This document shows, in pieces, positions 25,959 to 35,104 of a DNA stretch of 64,000 bases. The position numbers and the translations under genes are program-made. The stretch spans positions 186,001 to 250,000 of the forward strand of contig NZ_LROS01000011.1 in the NCBI RefSeq assembly GCF_001675165.1, given 5' to 3'. The notes beneath the pieces are model-generated. The model had not been told where the DNA came from and ran no database searches. It saw only the letters and a program-made list of their open reading frames with translations. Source of the DNA: Clostridium ragsdalei P11. GTDB taxonomy: Bacteria > Bacillota > Clostridia > Clostridiales > Clostridiaceae. Numbering within the stretch: position 1 is the first letter of the stretch; each line of letters starts with the position of its first letter.

Positions 25959-26813
25959 TTATGAATTTGCAGCAGCTTCATTCTTGCTCTGCTGTTGTAA
26001 GTCTGTACCGCTTACAATAGCCTTAATAGCTCCTGTAGGACATTTAGCAAGACAGGTAGCTTCACTACATGACGCACAAATACTTTGGTCTACTACTGCT
26101 AGATTGTTCTCTACTTTAATGGCATCATTTGGACAATTTTTAGCACACAATCCACATCCAAGACATCCTACACTACATGCCTTACGTACAGCTCCACCTT
26201 TATTTTTAGAATTACAATTAACCATTACTTTAGAACCTACAGGCCTAAATCCAAGTACCTGTTTTGGGCACGCGCTTACACAGGTACCACAACCTGTACA
26301 TATATCTGTATCAATTATTGGAAGTCCATTTGAACCCATTGCCATAGCTCCAAAAGGACAGCTCTTTACACATGTCCCAAATCCCAGACATCCATATTTA
26401 CAAGCTTTAGGTCCACCTTCAAGTAAATTTGCAGCTACACAATCATGTATACCTTCATATTCAAAATTTTTAACTGCCTTTGTACAATCTCCACCACATC
26501 TTACATGTGCAACTCTAGGTTCAATAGGTGGAGCAGATTTACCCGTTAACTTTGCCACCTGTTCTGCAACTGCTGCTTTTCCAGGTACACAAAGATTTGG
26601 AGGTACACTCTCATCTAAAACAACAGCTTCTGCATAAGCTTTACATCCTGCAAATCCACACCCTCCACATTGGCCTTTTGGAAGTACATCTTCTACTAAG
26701 TCCACAAGTGGATTTACTTCCATTGCAAATCTTTTATTTACATAGGCTAAAACAAGTCCAAATATAAGACCTATAACAGTCATTACAACTAAAATCATAA
26801 TTACAGTATTCAT
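25959..26813 (-). CDS. rnfB: Rnf complex ferredoxin-entry subunit
   Basis: RnfB has one N-terminal membrane helix and a long cytoplasmic iron-sulfur region of about 250 residues. It begins with the RnfB-type CGGCGFAGC motif near 51-59. Ferredoxin-like cysteine clusters follow at CLGFGTCVKSCPFGA, CTGCGTCVSACP, CLGCGLCAKNCP and CASCSEATCLAKCP. It is thought to receive electrons from reduced ferredoxin. At 284 residues it has the extended multi-cluster form known from acetogens. It is the last gene of the rnf operon, 15 bp after rnfA. Confidence 0.95.
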   Translation of the reverse strand: MNTVIMILVVMTVIGLIFGLVLAYVNKRFAMEVNPLVDLVEDVLPKGQCGGCGFAGCKAYAEAVVLDESVPPNLCVPGKAAVAEQVAKLTGKSAPPIEPRVAHVRCGGDCTKAVKNFEYEGIHDCVAANLLEGGPKACKYGCLGFGTCVKSCPFGAMAMGSNGLPIIDTDICTGCGTCVSACPKQVLGFRPVGSKVMVNCNSKNKGGAVRKACSVGCLGCGLCAKNCPNDAIKVENNLAVVDQSICASCSEATCLAKCPTGAIKAIVSGTDLQQQSKNEAAANS

Positions 26814-26828
26814 TTTATTAGCTCCTTT

Positions 26829-27410
26829 CTACATAGAAATCATACCTGAAAAACCAAGGAAAGCTAGGGCTAACATTCCTGCTAAAATAAAAGCTACTCC
26901 AAGACCTTCTAAAGGTTTAGGTACATCTGCTAATCTCAATTTTTCTCTAAGGCTTGCCATCAAAATTATAGCCATAGCAAAGCCTAGCCCAGATCCTATC
27001 GCATTAACAACACTCTGTAAAAAATTAAAGTTAGAATCAGCATTTAATATAGGTACAGCAAGTACTATACAGTTTGTAGCTATTAAAAGAAGGTATATTC
27101 CCCACATATTATATAGGGCTGGTGCCTGCTTTTTAATAATAGTCTCCAAAAGCTGTACAAAACTAGCAATAAGAAGTACAAAAACTACTGTCTTCAAGAA
27201 AGTTAAATTAAATGGTATAAGTACAAAATGATATACTACCCAGGCCAATATTGAACTCATAGTAATAACAGAAGTAACAGCCATACCCATACCTACAGAA
27301 GCATTTAAATTCTTAGAAACACCAAAGAATATACAAAGTCCCAAAAACCTTGTTAAAACATAGTTATTTACAACTACTGCACTTATAAAAAGAGTAAGGT
27401 AAGATGCCAT
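26829..27410 (-). CDS. rnfA: Rnf complex membrane subunit A
   Basis: This 193-residue protein has six predicted membrane helices and opens VNNYVLTRFLGLCIFFGVS. It is homologous to RnfE and to NqrD/NqrE of Na+-NQR. RnfA and RnfE form the membrane core thought to hold an Fe-S centre between conserved cysteines (C26 here) and to link electron transfer to ion transport. It overlaps the rnfE stop by one base. Confidence 0.96.
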   Translation of the reverse strand: MASYLTLFISAVVVNNYVLTRFLGLCIFFGVSKNLNASVGMGMAVTSVITMSSILAWVVYHFVLIPFNLTFLKTVVFVLLIASFVQLLETIIKKQAPALYNMWGIYLLLIATNCIVLAVPILNADSNFNFLQSVVNAIGSGLGFAMAIILMASLREKLRLADVPKPLEGLGVAFILAGMLALAFLGFSGMISM

Positions 27411-28051
27411 TATGCTTCACCTCCATTTGCTTGTTCTAATTTTTGCATTTTAATTTTCTCCATATGTTGGTTATAAACTTTTACTATAGCAACTAAATAT
27501 CCTATAAGTATGAATCCTCCAGGTGGAAGTATCATAATCAAAGCTGGATTATATGAAGCCCCAAATACATTAAAACCAAATATAGCTCCAGATCCAAATA
27601 ATTCACGTATCATTCCTATTATAGTAAGTGCCAAAGTAAATCCACATCCCATTCCAAGTCCATCAAAGAAAGAAGGAACTACAGGATTTTTAGATGCAAA
27701 TGTCTCTGCACGGGCAAGTATTATAGCAAATACAACTACCAATGCTAAATAAATTCCCAATTGCTTATATAATAGAGGTGCATAAGCCTGCATAACAAGT
27801 TCCACTACTGTAACTATAGTTGCTATACAAGTGATATATACAGGTACACGTACCTTAGGATTTACAAAATTCTTAATTATAGAAACCACAGTATTATTAC
27901 AAGTTATAACAAATAGCACGCAGAGCCCCATGGTAAATCCATTTACAGCTGTACTTGTAGTTGCCAGTGCTGGACACAAACTAAGTGCAAGTACGAATAT
28001 GGGGTTTTCTGCAATCAATCCTTTTTTAAATATATTCCACAAATTCTTCAT
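27410..28051 (-). CDS. rnfE: Rnf complex membrane subunit E
   Basis: This 213-residue protein has six predicted membrane helices, with ENPIFVLALSLCPALATTSTAVNG near the N-terminus. It is the antiparallel partner of RnfA in the membrane core of the Rnf complex. The start is an ATG two bases after the rnfG stop. The C-terminal tail is polar and may face the cytoplasm. Confidence 0.96.
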   Translation of the reverse strand: MKNLWNIFKKGLIAENPIFVLALSLCPALATTSTAVNGFTMGLCVLFVITCNNTVVSIIKNFVNPKVRVPVYITCIATIVTVVELVMQAYAPLLYKQLGIYLALVVVFAIILARAETFASKNPVVPSFFDGLGMGCGFTLALTIIGMIRELFGSGAIFGFNVFGASYNPALIMILPPGGFILIGYLVAIVKVYNQHMEKIKMQKLEQANGGEA

Positions 28052-28053
28052 AA

Positions 28054-28611
28054 TTACTTACCTCCCGTAAACGTAGTAACTTGCCCAACAGCTTCTTTAA
28101 CTCCTTTAGTTACAGCTTTTGACGTAATTGTAGCTCCTGTCATAGCTTGAATGTTTTTAGTGTTAGACTTATCTTTTACAACTGTTAAGGCATCCGCCTT
28201 TTTATCCTTAAACTGTCCCCTAAAAGAATCCTTTGAAGCATTTGCTCCAAGTCCTGGAGTTTCATTATGAGATACAATGCTGAAATCTATTACTTTTCCA
28301 TCTGGAGTAACAGCTACCAATAGCTCTATAGCTCCACCGTAACCTTTACTCTCTGCAGGTACAACATATGCAATTGTCTTGTTTCCTTTTTGAGCTGCAT
28401 ACCAATCCTTTTTACCATTTACTTTATTAAATTTATCAGCATCATTGACTAAAACTTTCATGGTATCATTTTGTATTTGAACTTGTTTTTGTGCTGCCAC
28501 TGGTGATGTTACATAATAAACCGCAGCTATTATAATTCCAGATATAAAACACGTAATGGTTAAGTTCTTAGTAATTGCAAAAATACTATTTTGATCTTTA
28601 TCTTTAGCCAT
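28054..28611 (-). CDS. rnfG: Rnf complex FMN-bearing subunit G
   Basis: This 185-residue protein has one N-terminal membrane anchor and an extracytoplasmic FMN-binding domain. The covalent-FMN signature S/TGATxxS is visible as AMTGATITSKAV, and the threonine is the expected phosphoester attachment site for FMN. It accepts electrons within the Rnf chain. Transfer of FMN needs an ApbE-type flavin transferase, not encoded in this window. Confidence 0.95.
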   Translation of the reverse strand: MAKDKDQNSIFAITKNLTITCFISGIIIAAVYYVTSPVAAQKQVQIQNDTMKVLVNDADKFNKVNGKKDWYAAQKGNKTIAYVVPAESKGYGGAIELLVAVTPDGKVIDFSIVSHNETPGLGANASKDSFRGQFKDKKADALTVVKDKSNTKNIQAMTGATITSKAVTKGVKEAVGQVTTFTGGK

Positions 28612-28617
28612 TAAAGC

Positions 28618-29613
28618 TTACCTCCTTGTCCCAAATTTAACTGGCTGTGTAAACTTATCTATTAGAGGAGTAACTGCATTCATAAGTAATATTGAATAAC
28701 ATACGCCTTCTGGATAACCACCTTTTAATCTTATAAGTGATGTAAGCGCACCTGCACCTAATGCAAAAATAACCTGTCCTTTAATAGTCATAGGAATTGT
28801 TACCATATCAGTAGCCATAAAGAAAGCTCCAATTACAAGTCCGCCTGCCATCATATGAAATACAGGATCTCCTGTAAAAAGTCCCGTAGTTCCTCCAAAA
28901 GCCCAGGTAAGTATTCCTACAGTACCGATCATTACTACTGGAATCTGCCAGTTAATATATTTTTTATATATTAGATAAAGTCCACCTAAAACAAGTAATA
29001 TTGTAGAAGTTTCTCCTATACTTCCATTTCTAGTACCTAAGAACATTGCCTTGTAAAGTGCACCTTGACCTCCAAAAGTCTCAAGTAATTTTGAATAACC
29101 TTGAAGCTTTAAAATTCCAAGAGGAGTTGCTGTGGTTACAGCATCTACACCACTGGCACTTAATTTTGACCATGTTGTCATTGCTACAGGCCAGGAAACC
29201 ATTAGTGCAGCCCTTCCAATATGAGCTGGATTAAATATGTTCTGACCAAGTCCTCCCATAGAATGTTTAGCTATTGCTATTGCTATAAAAGATCCTATAG
29301 CTACCATATAAGGTGGAATATCAGGAGGTAAACACATAGAAAGTAAAAGTCCTGTTAAAAAAGCACTTCCATCTGTAATAGTTATAGGTTTATTTCTAAC
29401 TTTTTCTACAAGGTACTCTGTAACTACAGCAGCTATAATTCCTGTTATAATTACTTCTAAAGCATGAATTCCAAAATTAAATACGCCAAAAATCGCAGCT
29501 GGAGTTAGTGCTAAACAGACACTCCACATTATCTTAGAAACAGATTCATCACAACGAACATGAGGTGATGACGAAATAGTAAAAATATTTTTCTTTATCT
29601 GTGCTTCCGCCAT
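28618..29613 (-). CDS. rnfD: Rnf complex membrane subunit D
   Basis: This 331-residue protein has nine to ten predicted membrane helices and is homologous to NqrB. A covalent-FMN-type site appears as VTTATPLGILK (threonine), as in the RnfD family. Other conserved parts are GGLGQNIFNPAHIGRA and ATDMVTIPMTIKGQ. It is the largest hydrophobic subunit and is likely to be part of the ion pathway. It starts 18 bp after the rnfC stop. Confidence 0.96.
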   Translation of the reverse strand: MAEAQIKKNIFTISSSPHVRCDESVSKIMWSVCLALTPAAIFGVFNFGIHALEVIITGIIAAVVTEYLVEKVRNKPITITDGSAFLTGLLLSMCLPPDIPPYMVAIGSFIAIAIAKHSMGGLGQNIFNPAHIGRAALMVSWPVAMTTWSKLSASGVDAVTTATPLGILKLQGYSKLLETFGGQGALYKAMFLGTRNGSIGETSTILLVLGGLYLIYKKYINWQIPVVMIGTVGILTWAFGGTTGLFTGDPVFHMMAGGLVIGAFFMATDMVTIPMTIKGQVIFALGAGALTSLIRLKGGYPEGVCYSILLMNAVTPLIDKFTQPVKFGTRR

Positions 29614-29631
29614 TTTATTATCACTCCTTTA

Positions 29632-31005
29632 TTATTTTAAGACCTCTTCTTTTTCTTTCTTTTCTTTAGCCTTTTCTGCTTTAGCCTTTTCCCTTGCCCC
29701 TGCAGCTCTATTTTCTGATTTTAAATATCTAATATACTGTACAATTCTTCGTTTAGCAGGACATGTATATACACAGCTGCCGCATTCTACGCAGTCCAAA
29801 AGATTATATTCTTCCTTAGCTTCTTGATATAAATCTTTTTGTCCAAGAATACTTAACATACTTGGATTCAAGTGCATAGGACAGGCTTTTAGACATCTGC
29901 CACATCTAATGCAAGAAGATTCTTTTCCATCATTTACATCATTTTTAGTTAAACCAAGTATTCCTGATGAACCCTTCATTATTGGAATATCCAAATTTGA
30001 TTGGGCAAATCCCATCATAGGTCCACCTGAAATTATTTTAACTGGTTCTTCCTTAAATCCTCCACAAAAATCAATGGCATCTTTAAATGTAGTTCCAATT
30101 CTAACTAATATATTTTTAGGCTCTTTAATAGCACCTCCACTTATAGTTGTAACTCTCTGTATAAGTGGAATTCCTCTCTCCACTGCATCGCTTATTGCTA
30201 TGCATGTACCTACATTTTGAACAACCGCACCTACATCTGCAGGCAATCCACCTGATGGAACTTCTCTACCTGTCAAAACATTTATAAGCATTTTTTCAGC
30301 ACCCTGAGGATACTTAGTAGGAAGGCCTACTACTTGTACTTTTGTACCTTCAAAAGCTTTTTTCATAGCTTCTATGGCATCTGGTTTATTATCTTCAATA
30401 CCTACAAATGCTTTTTCCACATTGAGGATTTTCATAATTATTTGAACTCCAGCAACTACCTTATCTGATTTTTCCAACATGGACCTATAATCTGCAGTTA
30501 AATAAGGTTCACACTCAGCACCATTCAAAATAAAAACATCTACTTTTTTATCTGGTGGTGGTGCAAGTTTAACATGAACAGGAAAAGTTGCGCCTCCCAT
30601 TCCTACAATGCCTGCTTCTCTTATTATTCCAAGCATTTCTTTTGCACTTAGCTCTTTCCAATTACGTGAAGTTGGTATTCCTTCTACCCACTCATCTTTT
30701 CCATCTTTTTCAATAACTATAGCTTGACACTTTCCAAAACCAGGATGTGGGTAATCTCCTATATCTACAACCTTTCCAGAAGTAGATGCATATATATTGG
30801 CTGAAACAAAAGCATCACTCTTCGCAATAAGTTGTCCCTTTTTTACCTCATCTCCTTTTTGTACTACAGGAGATGTAGGAGCACCTATATGCTGTCTAAC
30901 GGGAATAAACACCTTGTCTGGTATAGGTGCTATTTCTATAGGTTTATTAGCTGTGTACTTTTTGCTATCATCCGGGTGTACTCCACCTCGAAAACTTTTT
31001 AACAC
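29632..31005 (-). CDS. rnfC: Rnf complex NADH/NAD+-interacting subunit C
   Basis: RnfC (457 residues) is the peripheral flavoprotein thought to reduce NAD+. It has the N-terminal RnfC domain and the nucleotide-binding part with GIVGMGGATFPVHVKL and NGAECEPYLTADYR. Two 4Fe-4S motifs follow, CIRCGRCLKACP and CVECGSCVYTCP, and the C-terminus is a K/E-rich tail. A GTG start at 31005 has AAAGAGGTG as its ribosome-binding site. It is the first gene of rnfCDGEAB; the operon is separated from rseC by 214 bp containing a hairpin. Confidence 0.96.
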   Translation of the reverse strand: MLKSFRGGVHPDDSKKYTANKPIEIAPIPDKVFIPVRQHIGAPTSPVVQKGDEVKKGQLIAKSDAFVSANIYASTSGKVVDIGDYPHPGFGKCQAIVIEKDGKDEWVEGIPTSRNWKELSAKEMLGIIREAGIVGMGGATFPVHVKLAPPPDKKVDVFILNGAECEPYLTADYRSMLEKSDKVVAGVQIIMKILNVEKAFVGIEDNKPDAIEAMKKAFEGTKVQVVGLPTKYPQGAEKMLINVLTGREVPSGGLPADVGAVVQNVGTCIAISDAVERGIPLIQRVTTISGGAIKEPKNILVRIGTTFKDAIDFCGGFKEEPVKIISGGPMMGFAQSNLDIPIMKGSSGILGLTKNDVNDGKESSCIRCGRCLKACPMHLNPSMLSILGQKDLYQEAKEEYNLLDCVECGSCVYTCPAKRRIVQYIRYLKSENRAAGAREKAKAEKAKEKKEKEEVLK

Positions 31006-31219
31006 TCTTAAACACCTCTTTCAATAATTTTTACAGCATGTATATAAACGAAACTGCAAAATAAATATAAACATAATTTTTATAACAGATTATAGAATTT
31101 TCCATAATCCGTTATAAAATTATATACTATAGGAAATAATATATAATGACAATTTATCTATTAAATGTCAGTTAACTTTAAAAGATACTCTTATTAATTA
31201 AAGTTTGTACACAAATTAC
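31006..31219 (-). promoter_or_regulatory. rnfC leader with inverted repeat
   Basis: Within this 214-bp stretch lies the inverted repeat TATAACAGATTATAG/CCATAATCCGTTATA (about 31079-31115), which could be a weak terminator of rseC or an operator. It is not followed by a clear T-run on the minus strand. It is placed where an internal rnf promoter would be expected. Confidence 0.45.
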
Positions 31220-31636
31220 TTAATACAATATCTTTGTGATTACTGGTTTTGCATTTTCATTTTTGCTTGTAGATCTATCAAATATTTTTACATATATCAA
31301 TGATAAAATAAAAAATACTACTCCCCCACCTATTTGAAACTCTCTTAAAGAATGACCTAATTTTCCACCTATCCATGTTCCTATTAATGCACCTATAAAG
31401 ATTCCAATAAGCGGTAGTATATATACAATAAAGGCAGCCCATAACATATTTGCATCCTTTATTTCAAAAATAACATGTTGACCAGGTTTTGCTCCAACCG
31501 GATTTTTTGCATCTACAACTATAGCATTATCACCAGGACAAGCACCACAGCTTTTACAATCTCCGTGTCTACTAGCTCTTACTTTTGCAATACTTTCACT
31601 TATTTCAATTACAATACCCTCCGATTCTCTTTTCAT
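31220..31636 (-). CDS. rseC: RseC/MucC-like membrane regulator
   Basis: The 138-residue protein starts with a cysteine-rich segment, GDCKSCGACPGDN, and has two membrane segments near its centre (about 70-115). This is the SoxR-reducing/RseC family pattern. RseC precedes the rnf operon in acetogenic clostridia, and a regulatory role for it has been proposed. A cluster of four cysteines could bind an iron-sulfur centre or zinc. The ATG at 31636 has GGGAG nine bases upstream and is preferred over 31645. Confidence 0.9.
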   Translation of the reverse strand: MKRESEGIVIEISESIAKVRASRHGDCKSCGACPGDNAIVVDAKNPVGAKPGQHVIFEIKDANMLWAAFIVYILPLIGIFIGALIGTWIGGKLGHSLREFQIGGGVVFFILSLIYVKIFDRSTSKNENAKPVITKILY

Positions 31637-31645
31637 ATAATACAT

Positions 31646-32227
31646 CTCCCTATTTATTTGTTAGCGTTTTCACGGGGTGTAAATCTAAATTATTATATTT
31701 TATATTATACCACAAATTTATATTTTTTTCTTCTGTATTATAAATTTTTTTATCTGTATCGATATTGAACAGTATTACCTTCAATGCAACTATTATGTGT
31801 TATAATTTTTTTCTAATCTTGTATACATATTTTTTATCTAAATAAATGCACTAAAATATCCTAACTATCTCTATCTTACTTTTAATTATACATGTGAAAA
31901 ATTTAATTAAAATAATATAATAAAAATTATTGATATAAAAAATTAACAATTTTTGTTATATTTATGTTTGATTTTTTACTTTATACTTAAAACAAAGTAC
32001 TTTTTCTAATATAATATTGAATATATGTAATAATTATACATAATTATTACATATCAATTTTGCTTACTTAATGTATGCTAAAAGAATAACTATTACGCTA
32101 ACTATTGATTTCAAGCAGTTTTATGCAAATTACCTTTTTCAAAATTGCATAAAAACTTGTTTATTTACATATCAAAATATGATTTAATAAATATATTAGG
32201 TTTTAAAATTAGGAGATGATAATAGAT
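31646..32227. other. Gene-free AT-rich interval with two palindromes
   Basis: This is 580 bp of very AT-rich sequence between rseC and a divergent hypothetical gene. It includes a perfect 12-bp-arm palindrome, ATGTAATAATTA/TAATTATTACAT (32025-32052), and an imperfect hairpin, CAAGCAGTTTTATGCAAATT/AAAATTGCATAAAAACTTG (32112-32159). Both are upstream of the plus-strand gene at 32228. No credible small gene was found. Confidence 0.6.
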
Positions 32228-32707
32228 ATGAGCATTTCTGAGAAAACTTTTTTAGAAAATGTATGTAAATATTGCATTAATAAATATACTATTTCAAATA
32301 ATGGTCCTTTAATAGCTTCCCTTATATGTCAAATTTGCAAACATGAAGATATGGATGTTCCTGCTATGCAAGGCATATTGCGTATCTACATAAATGAACA
32401 CTACAGTAGAAGTTTTGCCCATTGTTTTAATATATACCGAGGTATTATTGTCGATGCTTCACTATATCAATATGCACTTGTAAACAAGCCTATAGAAAAT
32501 CTTTTTCCGATTTATATAGTAGATACTACTCCACCTCATATAGAATATACTATATATAATGAAATTAAAAAAGATTTCCAAATTAAATTTAGTGATAAGT
32601 TTCTAGAAAATGCTTTAAAAAGTATAAAAGAAAACGATCCGTATTCTACAAAAAGATTCACTTTACTAGAAGACTCAAAAAAAGAAGAACTTTTTTTCTG
32701 TCGTTAA
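32228..32707 (+). CDS. Hypothetical protein
   Basis: This 159-residue protein is not one I recognise. It contains a cysteine-rich stretch early on (NVCKYCINK and LICQICKHED) and later DTTPPHIEYTI, ending with a charged tail. No signal peptide, membrane segment or known domain is evident. AGGAGATGAT lies before the ATG at 32228; the frame's first ATG (32216) is inside that ribosome-binding site and is rejected. It stands alone, with a 580-bp regulatory-looking upstream region and repeats downstream. A zinc-ribbon-like role for the CxxC-like pairs is possible but not shown. Confidence 0.7.
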   Translation: MSISEKTFLENVCKYCINKYTISNNGPLIASLICQICKHEDMDVPAMQGILRIYINEHYSRSFAHCFNIYRGIIVDASLYQYALVNKPIENLFPIYIVDTTPPHIEYTIYNEIKKDFQIKFSDKFLENALKSIKENDPYSTKRFTLLEDSKKEELFFCR

Positions 32708-32884
32708 ATGGAAGTAATTAGTTCACAATTAAAGAAGATTTTCTACTGTCACAGAAAATCTAAAGAAACTTAGATTAAATGAAATTTGGTGGTGTTTCAA
32801 TAGCAATTTTTAGATTGCTTTGAACAGTCCCTTAGTTGAACGTACCCAGGGATATAGCCTCTCCTTATCACACCTTGAAATTTT

Positions 32885-33228
32885 AACTTATATATAAAAT
32901 ATACTAACAAAATGGAAATCACACTTAAAAACTTTTTTTATAAGTCTTAGCGAAGTATTTTAGAAAATCTTAGGAGCTTATATATGTCTGAGGTACGAGT
33001 TTATCCGATGACTATCTGCTCTAATATTCCCACTTATCCAAGTGGGAATAAAGAGCAGATACGTCCCTGGATAACGATTTCTAAGCATCAGGTGGAGTCA
33101 AAACTCCATCTGATGCCAAGAACTCTGTTTATATAAGCTTCTTTAGATTTTCTAAATACTGAACTTTAGACTTATAAAAAGTTTTTAGTGTGATGATTTT
33201 TGTTAGTATATGGCTGGTATAAGTAAAC
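32885..33228. repeat. R1-C: long palindrome, interrupted by R2-6
   Basis: The left arm (to 33002) includes TAAGTCTTAGCGAAGTATTT and the apex TGTCTGAGGTACGAGTTT (32985-33002). The right arm resumes at about 33137 with AAGCTTCTTTAGATTTTC and continues through TAGACTTATAAAAAGTTTTTAG to about 33228. The arms are homologous to R1-B, with about 85-90 bp of self-complementarity on each side. R2-6 occupies 33003-33136. Confidence 0.85.
33003..33136 (+). repeat. R2-6: multi-hairpin element inserted in R1-C
   Basis: It opens ATCCGATGACTATCTGC and has an inner stem TATTCCCACTT/AAGTGGGAATA. The first hairpin closes with GATACGTCCCTGGATAACG. The second hairpin is GCATCAGGTGGAG/CTCCATCTGATG, followed by CAAGAACTCTGTTTATA. 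Its left end directly follows GAGGTACGAGTTT of R1-C and its right end precedes the resumed palindrome arm. Confidence 0.85.
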
Positions 33229-33260
33229 TTTCTACTTAGAAAATCTATAGAATTTCTAAG

Positions 33261-34364
33261 TTAAAAGGTCCATTTCATAAATTTTTTCACTTTTATGCTA
33301 TTGGAAGCTCTAAGGGACGTACTATATATCTTTTTATCCCCTTCATATATACAAAGCATTCCTATTCTATCACCCTCGTTAATTGAATATTTTATTCTTT
33401 GAGGTTTTATAATTTTAACACTGCACTTGAATCCATTTTTTATAGGCACTATAACATCATCTTCACACTCTAACTTTAAATCTTTTTTATTTACTCTTAG
33501 CTCTAGAACTTTATCTCCTTTAGAAAATAACTTGTTAAACTTAAAATTTTTATCAACATATTTATATATTTTTTCCGTTTCTTCCCATCTTCTAGGACAA
33601 TTCAAAACTACTATTATAACATCGTTTCCTTGAACTTTTGTAGATGTAACTAAACATTTTCCTGCCTTACCAGTATAACCTGTCTTAACTCCATTTGCAT
33701 CTGGAATTTTCCAAAGAATTTTATTGATATTGTGATAACTTCTTGTAAATCCATTTTGGGATCCATCCACATCTTTTGAACTAACAATTTCATTAAACAA
33801 TGCATTGTTTTTAGCTATAGATGTAAGTACTGCAAGATCATAAGCTGTGGAATAATGCTCTTCTTTGTCTAGTCCATGAGGCGTCTTAAAGTGGGTATTT
33901 ATTACTCCTATTTCGCTAGCATACTCATTCATAAGTTTTACAAACTCTTCTACACTTCCACTTACACCTTCTGAAATAGCTATAGCCGCATCATTTCCTG
34001 ACCTCAACATAAGTCCATATAGAAGTTCCTTTAAAGTTATATTTTCTCCTTTTTTATAACCTACCACAGATCCCCTTATCCCTGACGATCTAGATGATAT
34101 TTGTACTTTTTTATCTAATTTTCCATATTTCATTGCAACTAGTACTGTCATTATCTTAGTTGTACTTGCCATCGGTACTAATTCAGAAGCATTTTTTTGA
34201 TACATAACTACTTTCGATCTACTATCCATAGCTATGGCACAGCGTGCATTTATATTAGGTTCTCGAAAAGATGAATTTTTATCATCTGCAAACGCAGTAT
34301 AGCTGCAAATATTAAAAGTTATAAATATTATTACTATATATGATAAACTCTTTTTTAATTTCAT
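33261..34364 (-). CDS. D-alanyl-D-alanine carboxypeptidase (DacF/PBP5 type)
   Basis: This 367-residue secreted enzyme has a signal peptide (MKLKKSLSYIVIIFITF, then CSYTAFA). Its penicillin-binding motifs are STTKIM (SxxK), SGND (SxN) and VKTGYTG (KTG). A C-terminal PBP5-type domain follows. It removes the terminal D-alanine from peptidoglycan stem peptides. The second copy at 38.2-39.5 kb shares these motifs. A homologue in Bacillus, DacF, is active in the forespore, and here sporulation genes are close. No operon partner is adjacent. Confidence 0.9.
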   Translation of the reverse strand: MKLKKSLSYIVIIFITFNICSYTAFADDKNSSFREPNINARCAIAMDSRSKVVMYQKNASELVPMASTTKIMTVLVAMKYGKLDKKVQISSRSSGIRGSVVGYKKGENITLKELLYGLMLRSGNDAAIAISEGVSGSVEEFVKLMNEYASEIGVINTHFKTPHGLDKEEHYSTAYDLAVLTSIAKNNALFNEIVSSKDVDGSQNGFTRSYHNINKILWKIPDANGVKTGYTGKAGKCLVTSTKVQGNDVIIVVLNCPRRWEETEKIYKYVDKNFKFNKLFSKGDKVLELRVNKKDLKLECEDDVIVPIKNGFKCSVKIIKPQRIKYSINEGDRIGMLCIYEGDKKIYSTSLRASNSIKVKKFMKWTF

Positions 34365-34522
34365 AATTTCTATAGTTTATCTCCTTCCTCTCAATAGATT
34401 ATTAAGTATTTTTCCCCAAAGCAAATATATTACTAGTAAAACTCATTCTAAATTAGTATATAATTCACTATTAAGGTAATAATTATTAATAATAAAACCT
34501 TTTAAATGGGGGGATTTAAATA

Positions 34523-35023
34523 TTGATTAAATTACTTATTTTATTTATCTTAATATTATTTGTTTTGGTATTTATTCCTATACCTCTTAAAATAAAAATG
34601 AACTATAGCAATAAAACCTTCTCACTAAAAATCTATAATTTAAATGTTATAGATAAAATTAATTTAAAACATAACAAACCCCCTCTTGAAGGAAAGAAAA
34701 AGTCCTCATCCCTCATAAATAATTTCAAAGTAAATTTGAAGTCCCTTAAAAAATTAAAATTTAAACCCCATATAAAAATTAAGGTAAAACTCATTTATGG
34801 GTTAGATGATGCAGCCTATACTGCCATAACTTATGGGCTTATACCAACATTAATCACTTTTATATTTGCTCTAATTAAAAACATTTTTGTAGTGAAGAAA
34901 AAAGAAATTAAAATAAAACCTGTTTTTAACTGTTTTTATTTTAATTTAGAAATATCAAGTATAATTTACATTAGTTTAGCTAAAGTTATTTATATGTATA
35001 TAAAACTATTTAAGCACAGCTAA
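34523..35023 (+). CDS. DUF2953-domain protein
   Basis: This 166-residue protein starts at TTG (34523) with GGGGGGAT as its ribosome-binding site. An N-terminal hydrophobic segment (IKLLILFILILFVLVFIPI) is followed by a polar middle and a second hydrophobic stretch near the end. The DYAYTAITYGLI-like middle (GLDDAAYTAITYGL) matches the DUF2953 family, which precedes ytfJ/gerW in Bacillus and clostridia. The next gene, 82 bp downstream, is that homologue, so the two may work together in spores. The function is unknown. Confidence 0.8.
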   Translation: MIKLLILFILILFVLVFIPIPLKIKMNYSNKTFSLKIYNLNVIDKINLKHNKPPLEGKKKSSSLINNFKVNLKSLKKLKFKPHIKIKVKLIYGLDDAAYTAITYGLIPTLITFIFALIKNIFVVKKKEIKIKPVFNCFYFNLEISSIIYISLAKVIYMYIKLFKHS

Positions 35024-35104
35024 AAGTGTAAAAAAACTATAATCTATGCATATTTTTGAGTTAAGAATTAATAACTAAGAACGAATAGTAAAGGAGGAAT
35101 TTTT

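Larger units (their letters stand above)
32708..33260. other. Gene-free interval with nested repeats
   Basis: The interval holds R1-C with R2-6 inserted in its apex, and a short R2-like fragment near 32830-32865 containing CAGTCCCTTAG and ACCCAGGGATA. No gene is seen. Confidence 0.75.

Noticed and set aside
25945-26637. 230-codon plus-strand frame opposite rnfB
   Set aside because: It is antisense to rnfB, and its composition follows from the reverse complement of the cysteine-rich rnfB codons.
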